Positions 1-7,586 of a stretch of 64,000 bases of DNA are shown here, piece by piece. Numbering within the stretch: the stretch's first letter is position 1; the number at the start of each line of letters is the position of its first letter. The translations under genes and the position numbers were made by a program. The notes beneath the pieces are model-generated. The model did not search any database, was not told the DNA's origin, and saw only the letters and a program-made list of their open reading frames with translations. Location of the stretch: NCBI GenBank assembly GCA_012959805.1, contig DUCN01000042.1:41443-105442 (forward strand), read 5' to 3'. The stretch comes from Myxococcales bacterium. Its GTDB lineage: Bacteria > Myxococcota_A > UBA9160 > UBA4427.

Positions 1-77
1 CCAGAGACCATCGGTCGGCGCGTGATCACTCGACGCATTGCGATTCCAAAGCGGGCTCTGCCTAGGCATGAACCTCG
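1..77. repeat. Direct repeat A, copy 1
   Basis: These 77 bases recur exactly, in the same orientation, at 3467-3543, after which the sequences diverge. The copy may continue left of the window edge. Together with repeat B it brackets the DUF6502/DUF5666 gene pair in the order A-B-genes-B-A. I see no transposase and no terminal inverted repeats, so the mechanism is unknown. Confidence 0.9.
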
Positions 78-81
78 ACGC

Positions 82-119
82 GTAGGAAGTTTAAGCTGCG
101 TTTTCAGCACCACCGGTAA
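82..119. repeat. Direct repeat B, copy 1
   Basis: This 38-base segment matches 3171-3210 in the same orientation with one substitution and a 2-base indel. It lies just inside repeat A on the left of the DUF6502/DUF5666 pair. The second copy lies immediately after the DUF5666 stop and directly before a luciferase-like gene tail. Confidence 0.85.
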
Positions 120-259
120 GTAGTCATACGTCAATCGCGCTTCGAATGGAGGCATACCCTCCCGTTGCGGTCGCGATCGCCTTCCGGGTGATCGCGCGTT
201 TGCTGTTCAGGTCACCCTGTTCCCGAGCTGGCACAGATTGTGCCGGACTGAGTCGCTCC

Positions 260-527
260 AGTGTCGACGACCCAGTTCTACAAGATCTCCTGAAACCGAT
301 CTTCAACACGATTTTCTATCTTGGCCTCGAGAAGAGTGACCGGTTCACCCCCATCGAGACACGAACCATCCCGCTCTTCGACCTAGCGATCAAGTTGCTC
401 ACCATTCTATATGGAAATCGACCGCCGGTTCGCCCGGGAAGACGTTGAAATTCCGTACGCCAAACTCGACTTGCATATCAAAGAAGCGGGGCGTCAGAAC
501 CCAGAGTGGGAACGCGGATCAAGATAG
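260..527 (+). pseudogene. MscS-type mechanosensitive channel remnant
   Basis: Codons 411-527 read as MEIDRRFAREDVEIPYAKLD followed by LHI, a close match to the C-terminal end of MscS-family channels (consensus IDRRF..EGIEIPFPQRDLHI). No channel gene precedes it in frame. About 50 upstream codons (260-410) in another frame read as a hydrophobic, protein-like stretch (LLKPIFNTIFYLGLEKSD, then FDLAIKLLTILY) that could be the channel's membrane part joined after an internal deletion and frameshift. The C-terminal identification is fairly firm. The assignment of the upstream part is inference. Confidence 0.5.
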
Positions 528-797
528 ATGGCCCGAGTCAGCCATCAGATGCGTGCACTTTTCCGGCAACTTTCCGCTCCCCGGTCGTTTATTGCGGCCT
601 CATCTAAGTCGACAGAAGATTCTTGGCCATATTCTTTGCATATGGGGTAATACTAATCAAACGATTTGTAGTTATTCGGCCACATTCCATAAAGCCACGT
701 TTCCATATGGATCCTTGTCATTTCGACTGCGGCCGGCTCTTCGCCCCCCTAGCTGAAACCAACGAGCGACCGAAAGAAATACAGCTCGAACAGAACT
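528..797. other. A+T-rich intergenic leader
   Basis: No gene is recognisable here. Bases 610-720 are clearly richer in A+T than the surroundings and contain a repeated CATATGG-like motif, so this is the likely promoter region of the DUF6502/DUF5666 operon. I could not assign a confident -35/-10 pair. Confidence 0.3.
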
Positions 798-1631
798 ATG
801 ACTGATCCCAAAACCTCACAACTCGAAAAATCAATTGTCACCCTCCTCCGGCCGGTGATTAGGATCGCGCTAAAGCGCGGCATCGCGCATGGTCAATTTG
901 CGGAACTCGTGAAGCAGGCATTCGTGGAGACCACCCAGAAGGACTTCTTAGTCCCCGGTGGAAAGTCGACCATATCTCGAATTGCGGTGATCACGGGTCT
1001 CACCCGCAAAGAGGCAAGCCGTCTCGTCAAGACAGACAGCTCGCCCCCGGAGCAAGGGGCGCTCCGACGACGTGTGAACCGAGCCACTCGAGTCGTCTCC
1101 TCATGGGTTGGAGACAATAAGTATCACAATGGACGAGGCGCTCCGGCCTCCCTCCCTTTCACAGCCGATGAAGGTCCAAGTTTCTCCTCGTTAGTGTCGG
1201 ATCACAGCGGTGATGTCACACCGCGGGCTGTACTCGATGAGCTGGTGCGTGTCGGCGCCGTATACGCCCTCCGGGACGGTCGACTTCGATTGATACAACG
1301 GGCCTACATTCCCACAGCCGACGAGAACCAGAAACTCCACTTCCTGGGAACGGACGTTGCCGATTTGATCAACTCCATCGCCAACAACCTCAATCCCGAA
1401 AGCAAAACTTCCTTCTATCAACGCAAAGTCGCCTACGACAATCTCCCGGCTGAATACCTCCCACAACTTCAAGAGTTGCTCAGCAGCAGAGGCCAAAAGC
1501 TACTCGAGGAACTCAATGCCGATATGTCGCGCCACGACCGCGATGTCCAGAAACAATCGAACTCAGCCAATCGGCACCGCGCAATGATCGGCATCTACTA
1601 CTATGAGGAGTCGGTTGATGAGACTGACTAA
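798..1631 (+). CDS. DUF6502 family protein
   Basis: A 277-residue soluble protein with no signal peptide. The N-terminal third (LRPVIRIALKRGIAHGQFAELVKQAFVE, then SRIAVITGLTRKEASRLVK at about residues 55-75) is typical of DUF6502 and resembles a winged-helix or helix-turn-helix, suggesting DNA binding. The C-terminal half is helical with no catalytic motif. The stop overlaps the start of the DUF5666 lipoprotein gene by 14 bases, so the two are probably translationally coupled. Such pairs recur in proteobacteria, and the pairing suggests a regulator with a surface partner, but the function is not established. The pair is bracketed by direct repeats. Confidence 0.8.
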   Translation: MTDPKTSQLEKSIVTLLRPVIRIALKRGIAHGQFAELVKQAFVETTQKDFLVPGGKSTISRIAVITGLTRKEASRLVKTDSSPPEQGALRRRVNRATRVVSSWVGDNKYHNGRGAPASLPFTADEGPSFSSLVSDHSGDVTPRAVLDELVRVGAVYALRDGRLRLIQRAYIPTADENQKLHFLGTDVADLINSIANNLNPESKTSFYQRKVAYDNLPAEYLPQLQELLSSRGQKLLEELNADMSRHDRDVQKQSNSANRHRAMIGIYYYEESVDETD

Positions 1632-3156
1632 TACGACTAACATGCGACCAGACATAATCGTGGCACGGATAGCTGGCAGCACAGACTCGATTTACAATCG
1701 ACTCACCCTGCTGTTCGGGGTTATTCTCCTGAGCCTCCTCCTCGCCTGTGCACCCGGCGTAGGGGACACCGCTGATAACGGCGGAATGAGCGGAACCGGT
1801 ATCAGTAAAGGTGAGGTGACCGCCTTCGGCAGCATCTACGTCAATGGATTCCAATGGAACATCTCGGACCCGAATATTAATATTGTGATCGACGATGAAC
1901 CCGCTGACGCAACGGACCTTCGGCTCGGGATGGTGGTGACCGTGCGGGGCAATTACCAAACCGGGATCGCCACCATGGTTGACTGCGAATACTCCCTTGA
2001 AGGCCCGCTCGAAGCAGACCCGGTCGACGTCGTTCCTGGCGGACCCGAGAAGAGCTTTGAGATCTTGGGCAGGACCATCGTCATCCACGAAGTGGATACA
2101 GAGTATGCCGGCGGCGCGAGTTTCACGACGCTAGTCGCGGGTGACGTGGTGGAGATCAGTGGATTCACCGACGACAATGACGTGATTCAGGCAACGCTCG
2201 TCGAGAAGCTGGGGGATTTATCGACAAACAACGAAGTGTCGCTGCATGACGTGGTTTCAAATCTGATCAAAAGGTCAGATGGAACGGGCTCCTTCAATCT
2301 CGGATCAGTTCTCGTCTCGTACACAGCCCCAACCATATTCGAAGGCATAACCGCTGCAGGCCTCATGAATGGCGATTTCATTGAAGCCGAAGGCACGCTC
2401 CAACCCACGGGAGACGAGCTGGAAGCCGCATTCATTGATCTTGAAGATGAGGGACTCGGAACCGGCAATGCAGACCACGCCAACATTCAAGGCATCGTCT
2501 CGGGCTTGGTTTCCGACTTGCGCTTCAGCGTGGACCGTACGGAGGTCGACGCGACGAACGCCGTCTTTGAGCCCCTCGGATTCATCGCCATGGACGGGTC
2601 TCCTGTCGAAGTCCAAGGGCGTCTCGTCGACGACGTCCTGGTCGCAGACCGGGTCCAGTCTACGGTCGAACTCGAAAACGTCCGGATCGAAGCGGCCGTT
2701 GCCAGTATCGATACCAACGGCTCGTCACTCTCGATCCTGGGACTCACCGTTTTCATGGATGGTCAAACTAAGCTCAAAGACTCTCGAGACGAAGAGCGCA
2801 ATTTCCGGCTTGCCGACATACAACCCGGCGACTGGCTCAAGATTCGAGGTCGGCAAACGGGTACGGCCGAGGTTCTCGCGACCCGGATTGAGCGGGAAGA
2901 TGCAGATACCGATGTGTCACTCGAAGGACCCGTGACCTCACTCGATGTGGATGCCCCGTCACTCTCGATCGTCGATCAACTCATTCCCCTCGACGTCGAA
3001 ACACGGTACTTCGACTCGGACTCCGCGATCCGGACACAGGAGGAGTTTTTCCGTATTCCCGGGGACGTTATGCTCGGCGATGTCGTGGAAGCGACGGACA
3101 TCTCCGCAGAGGACCCCGAGATCTTGGGCAAGGCAGACGAGGTCGGACTCGAATAG
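1618..3156 (+). CDS. DUF5666 domain-containing lipoprotein
   Basis: A 512-residue secreted lipoprotein. A hydrophobic segment ends in a lipobox (SLLLACAPG, lipidated Cys about residue 44). The rest is a series of beta-rich DUF5666-type units, recognisable by repeated 'GxVxSL... V.G... L.. GDxVxVxG' patterns such as GEVTAFGSIYVNG, LRLGMVVTVRG, VEVQGRLVDDVLVADRV and IQPGDWLKIRGRQTG. ATG 1618 is chosen because AGGAG lies 7 bases upstream. ATG 1603 is in frame but lacks such a site. The gene overlaps the end of the DUF6502 gene. These proteins probably sit at the outer membrane. No enzymatic residues are visible and the function is unknown. Confidence 0.8.
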   Translation: MRLTNTTNMRPDIIVARIAGSTDSIYNRLTLLFGVILLSLLLACAPGVGDTADNGGMSGTGISKGEVTAFGSIYVNGFQWNISDPNINIVIDDEPADATDLRLGMVVTVRGNYQTGIATMVDCEYSLEGPLEADPVDVVPGGPEKSFEILGRTIVIHEVDTEYAGGASFTTLVAGDVVEISGFTDDNDVIQATLVEKLGDLSTNNEVSLHDVVSNLIKRSDGTGSFNLGSVLVSYTAPTIFEGITAAGLMNGDFIEAEGTLQPTGDELEAAFIDLEDEGLGTGNADHANIQGIVSGLVSDLRFSVDRTEVDATNAVFEPLGFIAMDGSPVEVQGRLVDDVLVADRVQSTVELENVRIEAAVASIDTNGSSLSILGLTVFMDGQTKLKDSRDEERNFRLADIQPGDWLKIRGRQTGTAEVLATRIEREDADTDVSLEGPVTSLDVDAPSLSIVDQLIPLDVETRYFDSDSAIRTQEEFFRIPGDVMLGDVVEATDISAEDPEILGKADEVGLE

Positions 3157-3170
3157 TCCGTTCGGAGCGT

Positions 3171-3210
3171 GTAGGAAGTTTAGGCTGCGTTTTCTCAGCA
3201 CCACCGGTAA
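3171..3210. repeat. Direct repeat B, copy 2
   Basis: Near-identical to 82-119 in the same orientation. It starts 14 bases after the DUF5666 stop and ends exactly where the luciferase-like tail begins, so one border of the rearrangement probably lies here. Confidence 0.85.
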
Positions 3211-3381
3211 TATGGCACGCCGGAGCAAATTCTCACTTCCCTCGAAACGCGTCACAAGGTCCTGGGAAGCTTCGAGGAGTCAACGTCCTTTCGGTTCGGC
3301 GGAATATCCTACGAGAACGCCGAGAAGAGCATGCGACTCTTTGCCAAGGAAGTTTTACCGGTTCTCAAAACCTGGGACTGA
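3211..3381 (+). pseudogene. C-terminal tail of luciferase-like oxidoreductase
   Basis: An open stretch of 56 codons with no start codon reads YGTPEQILTSLE at its beginning and FGGISYENAEKSMRLFAKEV near its end, then LPVLKTWD and a stop. This is the hallmark end of LLM-class flavin-dependent oxidoreductases: a 'GTPEQ' helix, then FRFGG...A..SM.LFA.EVLP. The first 250 or more residues of such an enzyme are absent, because repeat B with an in-frame stop immediately precedes it. The reading frame is intact over its whole length, so truncation may be recent. Confidence 0.75.
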
Positions 3382-3466
3382 GCCTCGGGGCGCGCAGCCG
3401 CAAGTCAGCAAAGACCTGTGACGGGATCGCCTAACCCCATTTCCGAACATGGAGCGGCTCGACCAA

Positions 3467-3543
3467 CCAGAGACCATCGGTCGGCGCGTGATCACTCGAC
3501 GCATTGCGATTCCAAAGCGGGCTCTGCCTAGGCATGAACCTCG
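3467..3543. repeat. Direct repeat A, copy 2
   Basis: Exact 77-base copy of window positions 1-77 in the same orientation. It lies about 86 bases after the luciferase-like tail. Short open frames run through it on both strands, but none resembles a known protein. The remainder of 3382-3691 holds nothing I recognise. Confidence 0.9.
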
Positions 3544-3691
3544 CCTGACTCTCTTTCACGAGAAACCAGCTGAGAGAGACTCCGTCCGAACCACGAAGCC
3601 GCCAGCCCTGAGGCCTTCGAGTACCTCCGGGTCTTGAAGAGCATCGGCTCTCCTTCTGATCATTGCCCCTGATCCGGGGCAAACTCGAGAA

Positions 3692-4594
3692 CTAACGCTG
3701 GTATTCCGCGAGCCCGCTCTCGCGAATATCGGTTAGATCATGAGCCACGAGAACGGTCATATCAGATTCAGCGTCGAGTCCAGTCAGCCATCCACGCAAC
3801 ATCTCGGTCCGACCCGTGTTCTCGGGAACCATCACATAGCTATACAAGAAACCCTTGCCGGTATCGCTGACCAAATCGGCCTTCGAATTGGCGATATCAC
3901 CCGAGAGAATCCAGAGATGCCCCCCGACGGCAATCGCGAAGAGCGTCGACCCGGGCGAATGTCCGCCTAGCGCGGCGACGCCGAGCCCCGGAAAACCATC
4001 CACAGATATGAGGCCCTCGGAACCAATCCCATTTCGTGACAGACACGACGACTCAATGATCTCCTCCGCTTCGGTGGTGTTGAAGTTCTGCAAGTCGGTC
4101 TGCCAGGTCGTCTGGAATAGCGTTGCCCCTTTGCCACGAGCCGCGCAGAAGGGAACGATGCCCTGGGTATGATCGATATGAAGATGCGTGAAGGCGACAC
4201 CTTCCACCCGCGCAACAGCTTCACCCAGAAGATCACTGATCGTTCCGTGCGAGGTCGCTTCTCCGGCACCGAGCGTAGTCTCCACCAATCGACCGAATTT
4301 GATGGCGGTCGGCACGTCCATGCCCGCATCAATCATGAAGAGATCGCCATTGGCCCATTCGACGACAAAGACCGTATGTCCGAGCTCGCCAGTCGGAAGC
4401 CGCTGACTCGATGTATTGACGTAGCGCAGTCGGACCGGCCCATCCGAAGCGCCCAGCAGCTCCCGCAATTCTGGCCGAGTCGGCACGCCCGGCTCGACAC
4501 TCCGAATCTGAAGATGAGCGGGAATGAGAAAAACCAGCAACAGCAAAACACCAAGAAGTAGTGCTCCGCCCAGAATCTTCAACAACAGGCGCAT
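3692..4594 (-). CDS. Membrane-anchored MBL-fold metallo-hydrolase
   Basis: A 300-residue metallo-beta-lactamase-fold hydrolase. The di-metal site is visible: the signature THLHIDHTQG (HxHxDH), then LGGHSPGS (third His), LSGDIANS (bridging Asp) and VLVAHDLTD (last His). Residues 1-25 from MRLLLKILGG form one hydrophobic segment, so the enzyme is probably anchored in the inner membrane facing the periplasm. A 26-codon longer start exists but reads as non-coding, so ATG 4594 is preferred. The substrate is not predictable; relatives include quorum-quenching lactonases and other hydrolases. It stands alone between remnants. Confidence 0.8.
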   Translation of the reverse strand: MRLLLKILGGALLLGVLLLLVFLIPAHLQIRSVEPGVPTRPELRELLGASDGPVRLRYVNTSSQRLPTGELGHTVFVVEWANGDLFMIDAGMDVPTAIKFGRLVETTLGAGEATSHGTISDLLGEAVARVEGVAFTHLHIDHTQGIVPFCAARGKGATLFQTTWQTDLQNFNTTEAEEIIESSCLSRNGIGSEGLISVDGFPGLGVAALGGHSPGSTLFAIAVGGHLWILSGDIANSKADLVSDTGKGFLYSYVMVPENTGRTEMLRGWLTGLDAESDMTVLVAHDLTDIRESGLAEYQR

Positions 4595-4781
4595 AACGGC
4601 CTCCAAGCCATTCGTTTTAGAGGTTACTGAGAAGCACGTGATCATATCAACTCTGATCTTGCCGGCAGCCACCGATCTCCGGGAGTAGCAATGAACGAGC
4701 CATTCCGGCTAGCCTTTATCCCGAGTCCGATTCTCATCCGCAGTGCCGCAGCCGCCTGTGCCCAGGGCGGCGCTCGCCGAC

Positions 4782-4922
4782 ATGAGTACTTTCAAAGAGA
4801 TGAACAACGCCTACGCGGAGTTCTTTGGCGCTGAACCACCCACGCGCATTACCGTCGGTGGAGCCAAGTTCCCACTCGGCGCCGCTGTCGAAAACGAATG
4901 CATCGCAAGAGTCGCGAACTAA
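4782..4922 (+). pseudogene. RidA/YjgF-family 3'-end fragment
   Basis: The last 46 codons read MSTFKEMNNAYAEFFGAEPP, then TRITVGGAKFPLGAAVENECIA. This matches the C-terminal third of Rid (YjgF/UK114) proteins, which hydrolyse reactive enamine/imine intermediates (consensus FxxMNxVYxxFF...PPARTTVGVAxLPxGxxVExExIA). The family Arg of the 'R-T/I-TV' motif is present. Upstream codons in frame (about 4752-4781) already lack similarity apart from LAD, so roughly two thirds of the gene is missing. It lies directly before the methyltransferase gene. Confidence 0.7.
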
Positions 4923-4934
4923 TTGGAGACAGCC

Positions 4935-5591
4935 ATGAAACGATCCGCTCCGCCCCTTGCCCTTTCACTGGTCATCCTACTCGGCCTTCTTGGACCCATC
5001 GGCTGCGGAAGCTTCAAGCGTTTCCTCTATGAAGGCTTTGGTCGCGACGAATGGCAGGCACCTGAACGTGTCGTCACAACCCTGGCTCTGTCGCCGGGCG
5101 ACGAGATTGCCGATCTCGGTTCTGGCGGAGGCTATTTCACGTATCGCTTCGCGGAAGCCGTAGGAAAGTCCGGCAAGGTTTACGCACTCGACGTCGACGA
5201 ATCGCTACTCGCGTATATCGAGGGTCAGGCCCAGGAGCGCAACCTGCCTCAAATCGTGACGGTTCATGCCCCAGAAGATGGCTTGGGTCTCCCCGATGCC
5301 TCCGTAGACATGATTTTTCTATCGAACGTCTATCATCATCTGCCCGACCCCACCGACTATTTCCGAGGCGCGGGATCGGCCCTGCGAAAGGGGGGCAGGT
5401 TGGTCGTCGTCGAGTTTCGCGGGGCTAGCTTTCCAAGGGGACATGCAACCACACCCGGAGAGATTCGAACCCAGCTCCAGGCGGCGGGATATGAGATCAT
5501 TGACTCTTACGACTTCCTCGAGAAGCAAAGCTTTCAGATCTTCCGGCTCGGCGACATGGCGGACGGAGCCACTAACACGGGCGACCACTAA
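4935..5591 (+). CDS. Class I SAM-dependent methyltransferase lipoprotein
   Basis: A 218-residue class I methyltransferase. Motif I is DLGSGGGYFTYRFAEAVG (AdoMet binding), followed by the acidic VYALDVDE (motif II), then VDMIFLSNVYHHL and LRKGGRLVVVEFRG (motif IV/V area). Unusually for this fold it starts with a hydrophobic segment and lipobox (GLLGPIGCGS, Cys about residue 24), implying export and membrane anchoring. Similar exported methyltransferase-like proteins are often found in proteobacteria with unknown targets. The ATG at 4935 is taken rather than an in-frame TTG 12 bases upstream. The soxD-like gene follows after 50 bases. Confidence 0.8.
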   Translation: MKRSAPPLALSLVILLGLLGPIGCGSFKRFLYEGFGRDEWQAPERVVTTLALSPGDEIADLGSGGGYFTYRFAEAVGKSGKVYALDVDESLLAYIEGQAQERNLPQIVTVHAPEDGLGLPDASVDMIFLSNVYHHLPDPTDYFRGAGSALRKGGRLVVVEFRGASFPRGHATTPGEIRTQLQAAGYEIIDSYDFLEKQSFQIFRLGDMADGATNTGDH

Positions 5592-5641
5592 GACGACATC
5601 TATGCATCGACTCCATCTCTTGGAACTCGAGGAACAATAGA

Positions 5642-6277
5642 ATGACCCGCGGAATAGCCCCCCAAAGACTTCAATCCCTCACGATCAGCGTCCTGTCCTG
5701 TGTCGTTGGAATGGTCCTCGGCTGCGCTCCGGCAACGAATCAAAATCTCGAGTCAAATAACAATGCCGACCCGACCGCGCAACCCGCCGGCCATTTCGCG
5801 ATCGGCCGGACTCCTACGCCGCGTGAAATCACAGCATGGAATATCGACATCATGCCCGATGGTGAAGGTCTTCCAACTGGATCCGGGACCGTGGCCGAAG
5901 GTCGCGAACTCTATCTCGCACAATGCAAGAACTGCCATGGTCTCGAAGGTCGAGGCGGCCCCTTCGACCGACTGGCCGGTCGACTTCCAGAAGACGCGTT
6001 CCCCTTCGACCAAGATCCCCTCGCCAAACACACGATCGGAAATTACTGGCCCTTCTCAACGACCATTTTCGACTATACGCGGCGCGCGATGCCGATGGAC
6101 CGGCCAGGCTCTCTTGAGGACAACGAAGTCTACGCGCTCACGGCGTATCTCCTCTTTCTGAACGACTTCGTTGGCGAAGAGGCAAGGATCGATCGCGAGA
6201 CGCTCCCCACGATTGTCATGCCCTCGCGGGATCGATTCATTCGCGACGATCGACGCGGAGGACCGGAGATTCGATGA
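5642..6277 (+). CDS. SoxD-like cytochrome c lipoprotein
   Basis: A 211-residue periplasmic c-type cytochrome with one haem motif, CKNCHG, about residue 98. Around it are features typical of the SoxD family: DIMPDGEGLPTGSGTVAEGR before the haem site, then NYWPFSTTIFDYTRRAMPMD with the probable axial Met, and EVYALTAYLLFLND. A signal segment ending in GMVLGCAP suggests lipidation. Full SoxD proteins carry two cytochrome domains; this one has a single domain. Its stop overlaps the start of the SoxC-like gene (ATGA), so the two should form an electron-transfer pair, passing electrons from the molybdoenzyme to the respiratory chain. Confidence 0.8.
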   Translation: MTRGIAPQRLQSLTISVLSCVVGMVLGCAPATNQNLESNNNADPTAQPAGHFAIGRTPTPREITAWNIDIMPDGEGLPTGSGTVAEGRELYLAQCKNCHGLEGRGGPFDRLAGRLPEDAFPFDQDPLAKHTIGNYWPFSTTIFDYTRRAMPMDRPGSLEDNEVYALTAYLLFLNDFVGEEARIDRETLPTIVMPSRDRFIRDDRRGGPEIR

Positions 6278-7542
6278 CGGACGAAAACGATTCGACCAAC
6301 AAGACCGATCCGAGTGGCGGCGCGGACTGGACCCGACGCGAGATGCTGGCCGTGCTCGCGGGAACGGCGAGTGCGGCATTGGCTGGGACCGCACACGCGG
6401 CGGAGCCATCGTCGGCCCACAAGCAAGAGCCTCCGGCAGATCCCACCAGGACTCCGGGAACCGGACCCTCAGCGCGCGGTGAACGGTCCCCTTTCGAAAC
6501 CACGGAACGCATCGCTGCTTATGGTGTGATCTCGGGAACGCCTCTTCATCAACTGCATGGAACGCTGACCCCAGCCGACCTTCATTTCGAACGGCATCAT
6601 GCGGGCATTCCGAATATTGATCCTTCGAAGCACGAGTTCATGATCCATGGCCTCGTCGAACGTCCCATCAAGCTCAGCATGTCCGACTTGCTGCGTTTTC
6701 CAGCCGTCTCTCGCATCGCTTTCCTGGAGTGTTCGGGGAATCTTCGAATCGACGCCGGCCCTGAGACCACGCCACAATTCCTCTGTGGTCTGACAAGCCA
6801 AAGCGAGTGGACGGGGGTCGCCCTATCGACATTATTACGCGAAGTCGGCCTTCGACCGAATGCAAAATGGCTGCTCGCAGAAGGTTCCGATGCCGCGGTG
6901 CTCTCACGCTCGATCCCGATCGAAAAAGCGATGGACGACGCGATCATCGCCTACGCGCAGAATGGCGAAGCGCTCCGTCCTGGCCAAGGATACCCGCTTC
7001 GTCTCTTTCTCCCGGGCTGGGAAGGCAATACCAACGTCAAATGGCTTCGTCGAATCGAAGTTTCAGATCGCCCCTTCATGACGCGAGAAGAAACCTCGAA
7101 ATACTCCGAGCCCATCAAGGGCGGTCATATCCGATCCTTCAGCTTTACGATGGACGCGCGATCGGTCATCACGACTCCGACCTACCCCGAACATATCGAA
7201 CGGGGCTGGCATGATATTCGCGGGATCGCATGGAGTGGCCGCGGCCGAATCGCCAAAGTCGAAGTCAGCGTCGATGGCGGGCGCCGATGGGAGAACGCGC
7301 GCCTCCTAGGACCCGTTCTACCGAAAGCCCACACCCGATTTTCTCTGCCCTGGCGTTGGGGTGGAGGGACGGCCGAGCTTTCCAGTCGCGCGACCGATGA
7401 AACCGGCTATGTCCAGCCAACCCGCCGCGCGCTCATCGATGCGCGGGGTGTCGGCTCGATTCCTTATCATCTGAATCCCATCGTCTCATGGCTCGTCGAA
7501 ACCGATGGCCGCATGCTCTATAAAGCGGAACCCTGGGGCTGA
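6274..7542 (+). CDS. soxC: SoxC-like sulfite/sulfane dehydrogenase molybdoprotein
   Basis: A 422-residue sulfite-oxidase-family molybdopterin enzyme. The N-terminus carries a Tat-type signal (WTRREMLAVLAGTASAALAG), consistent with export of a folded cofactor protein. The Mo-coordinating Cys lies in RIAFLECSGN (about residue 152). The C-terminal part (IRGIAWSGRGRIAKVEVSVDG...) is the family's dimerisation domain. SoxC acts with SoxD on the sulfane sulfur of SoxY in thiosulfate oxidation. No soxXYZAB genes are in this window, so it may instead be a stand-alone sulfite dehydrogenase. The start overlaps the cytochrome gene by 4 bases. Confidence 0.85.
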   Translation: MTDENDSTNKTDPSGGADWTRREMLAVLAGTASAALAGTAHAAEPSSAHKQEPPADPTRTPGTGPSARGERSPFETTERIAAYGVISGTPLHQLHGTLTPADLHFERHHAGIPNIDPSKHEFMIHGLVERPIKLSMSDLLRFPAVSRIAFLECSGNLRIDAGPETTPQFLCGLTSQSEWTGVALSTLLREVGLRPNAKWLLAEGSDAAVLSRSIPIEKAMDDAIIAYAQNGEALRPGQGYPLRLFLPGWEGNTNVKWLRRIEVSDRPFMTREETSKYSEPIKGGHIRSFSFTMDARSVITTPTYPEHIERGWHDIRGIAWSGRGRIAKVEVSVDGGRRWENARLLGPVLPKAHTRFSLPWRWGGGTAELSSRATDETGYVQPTRRALIDARGVGSIPYHLNPIVSWLVETDGRMLYKAEPWG

Positions 7543-7586
7543 TCAACTCCCCACCATCAAGATCAATGTCCACGGAGATCCATCAC

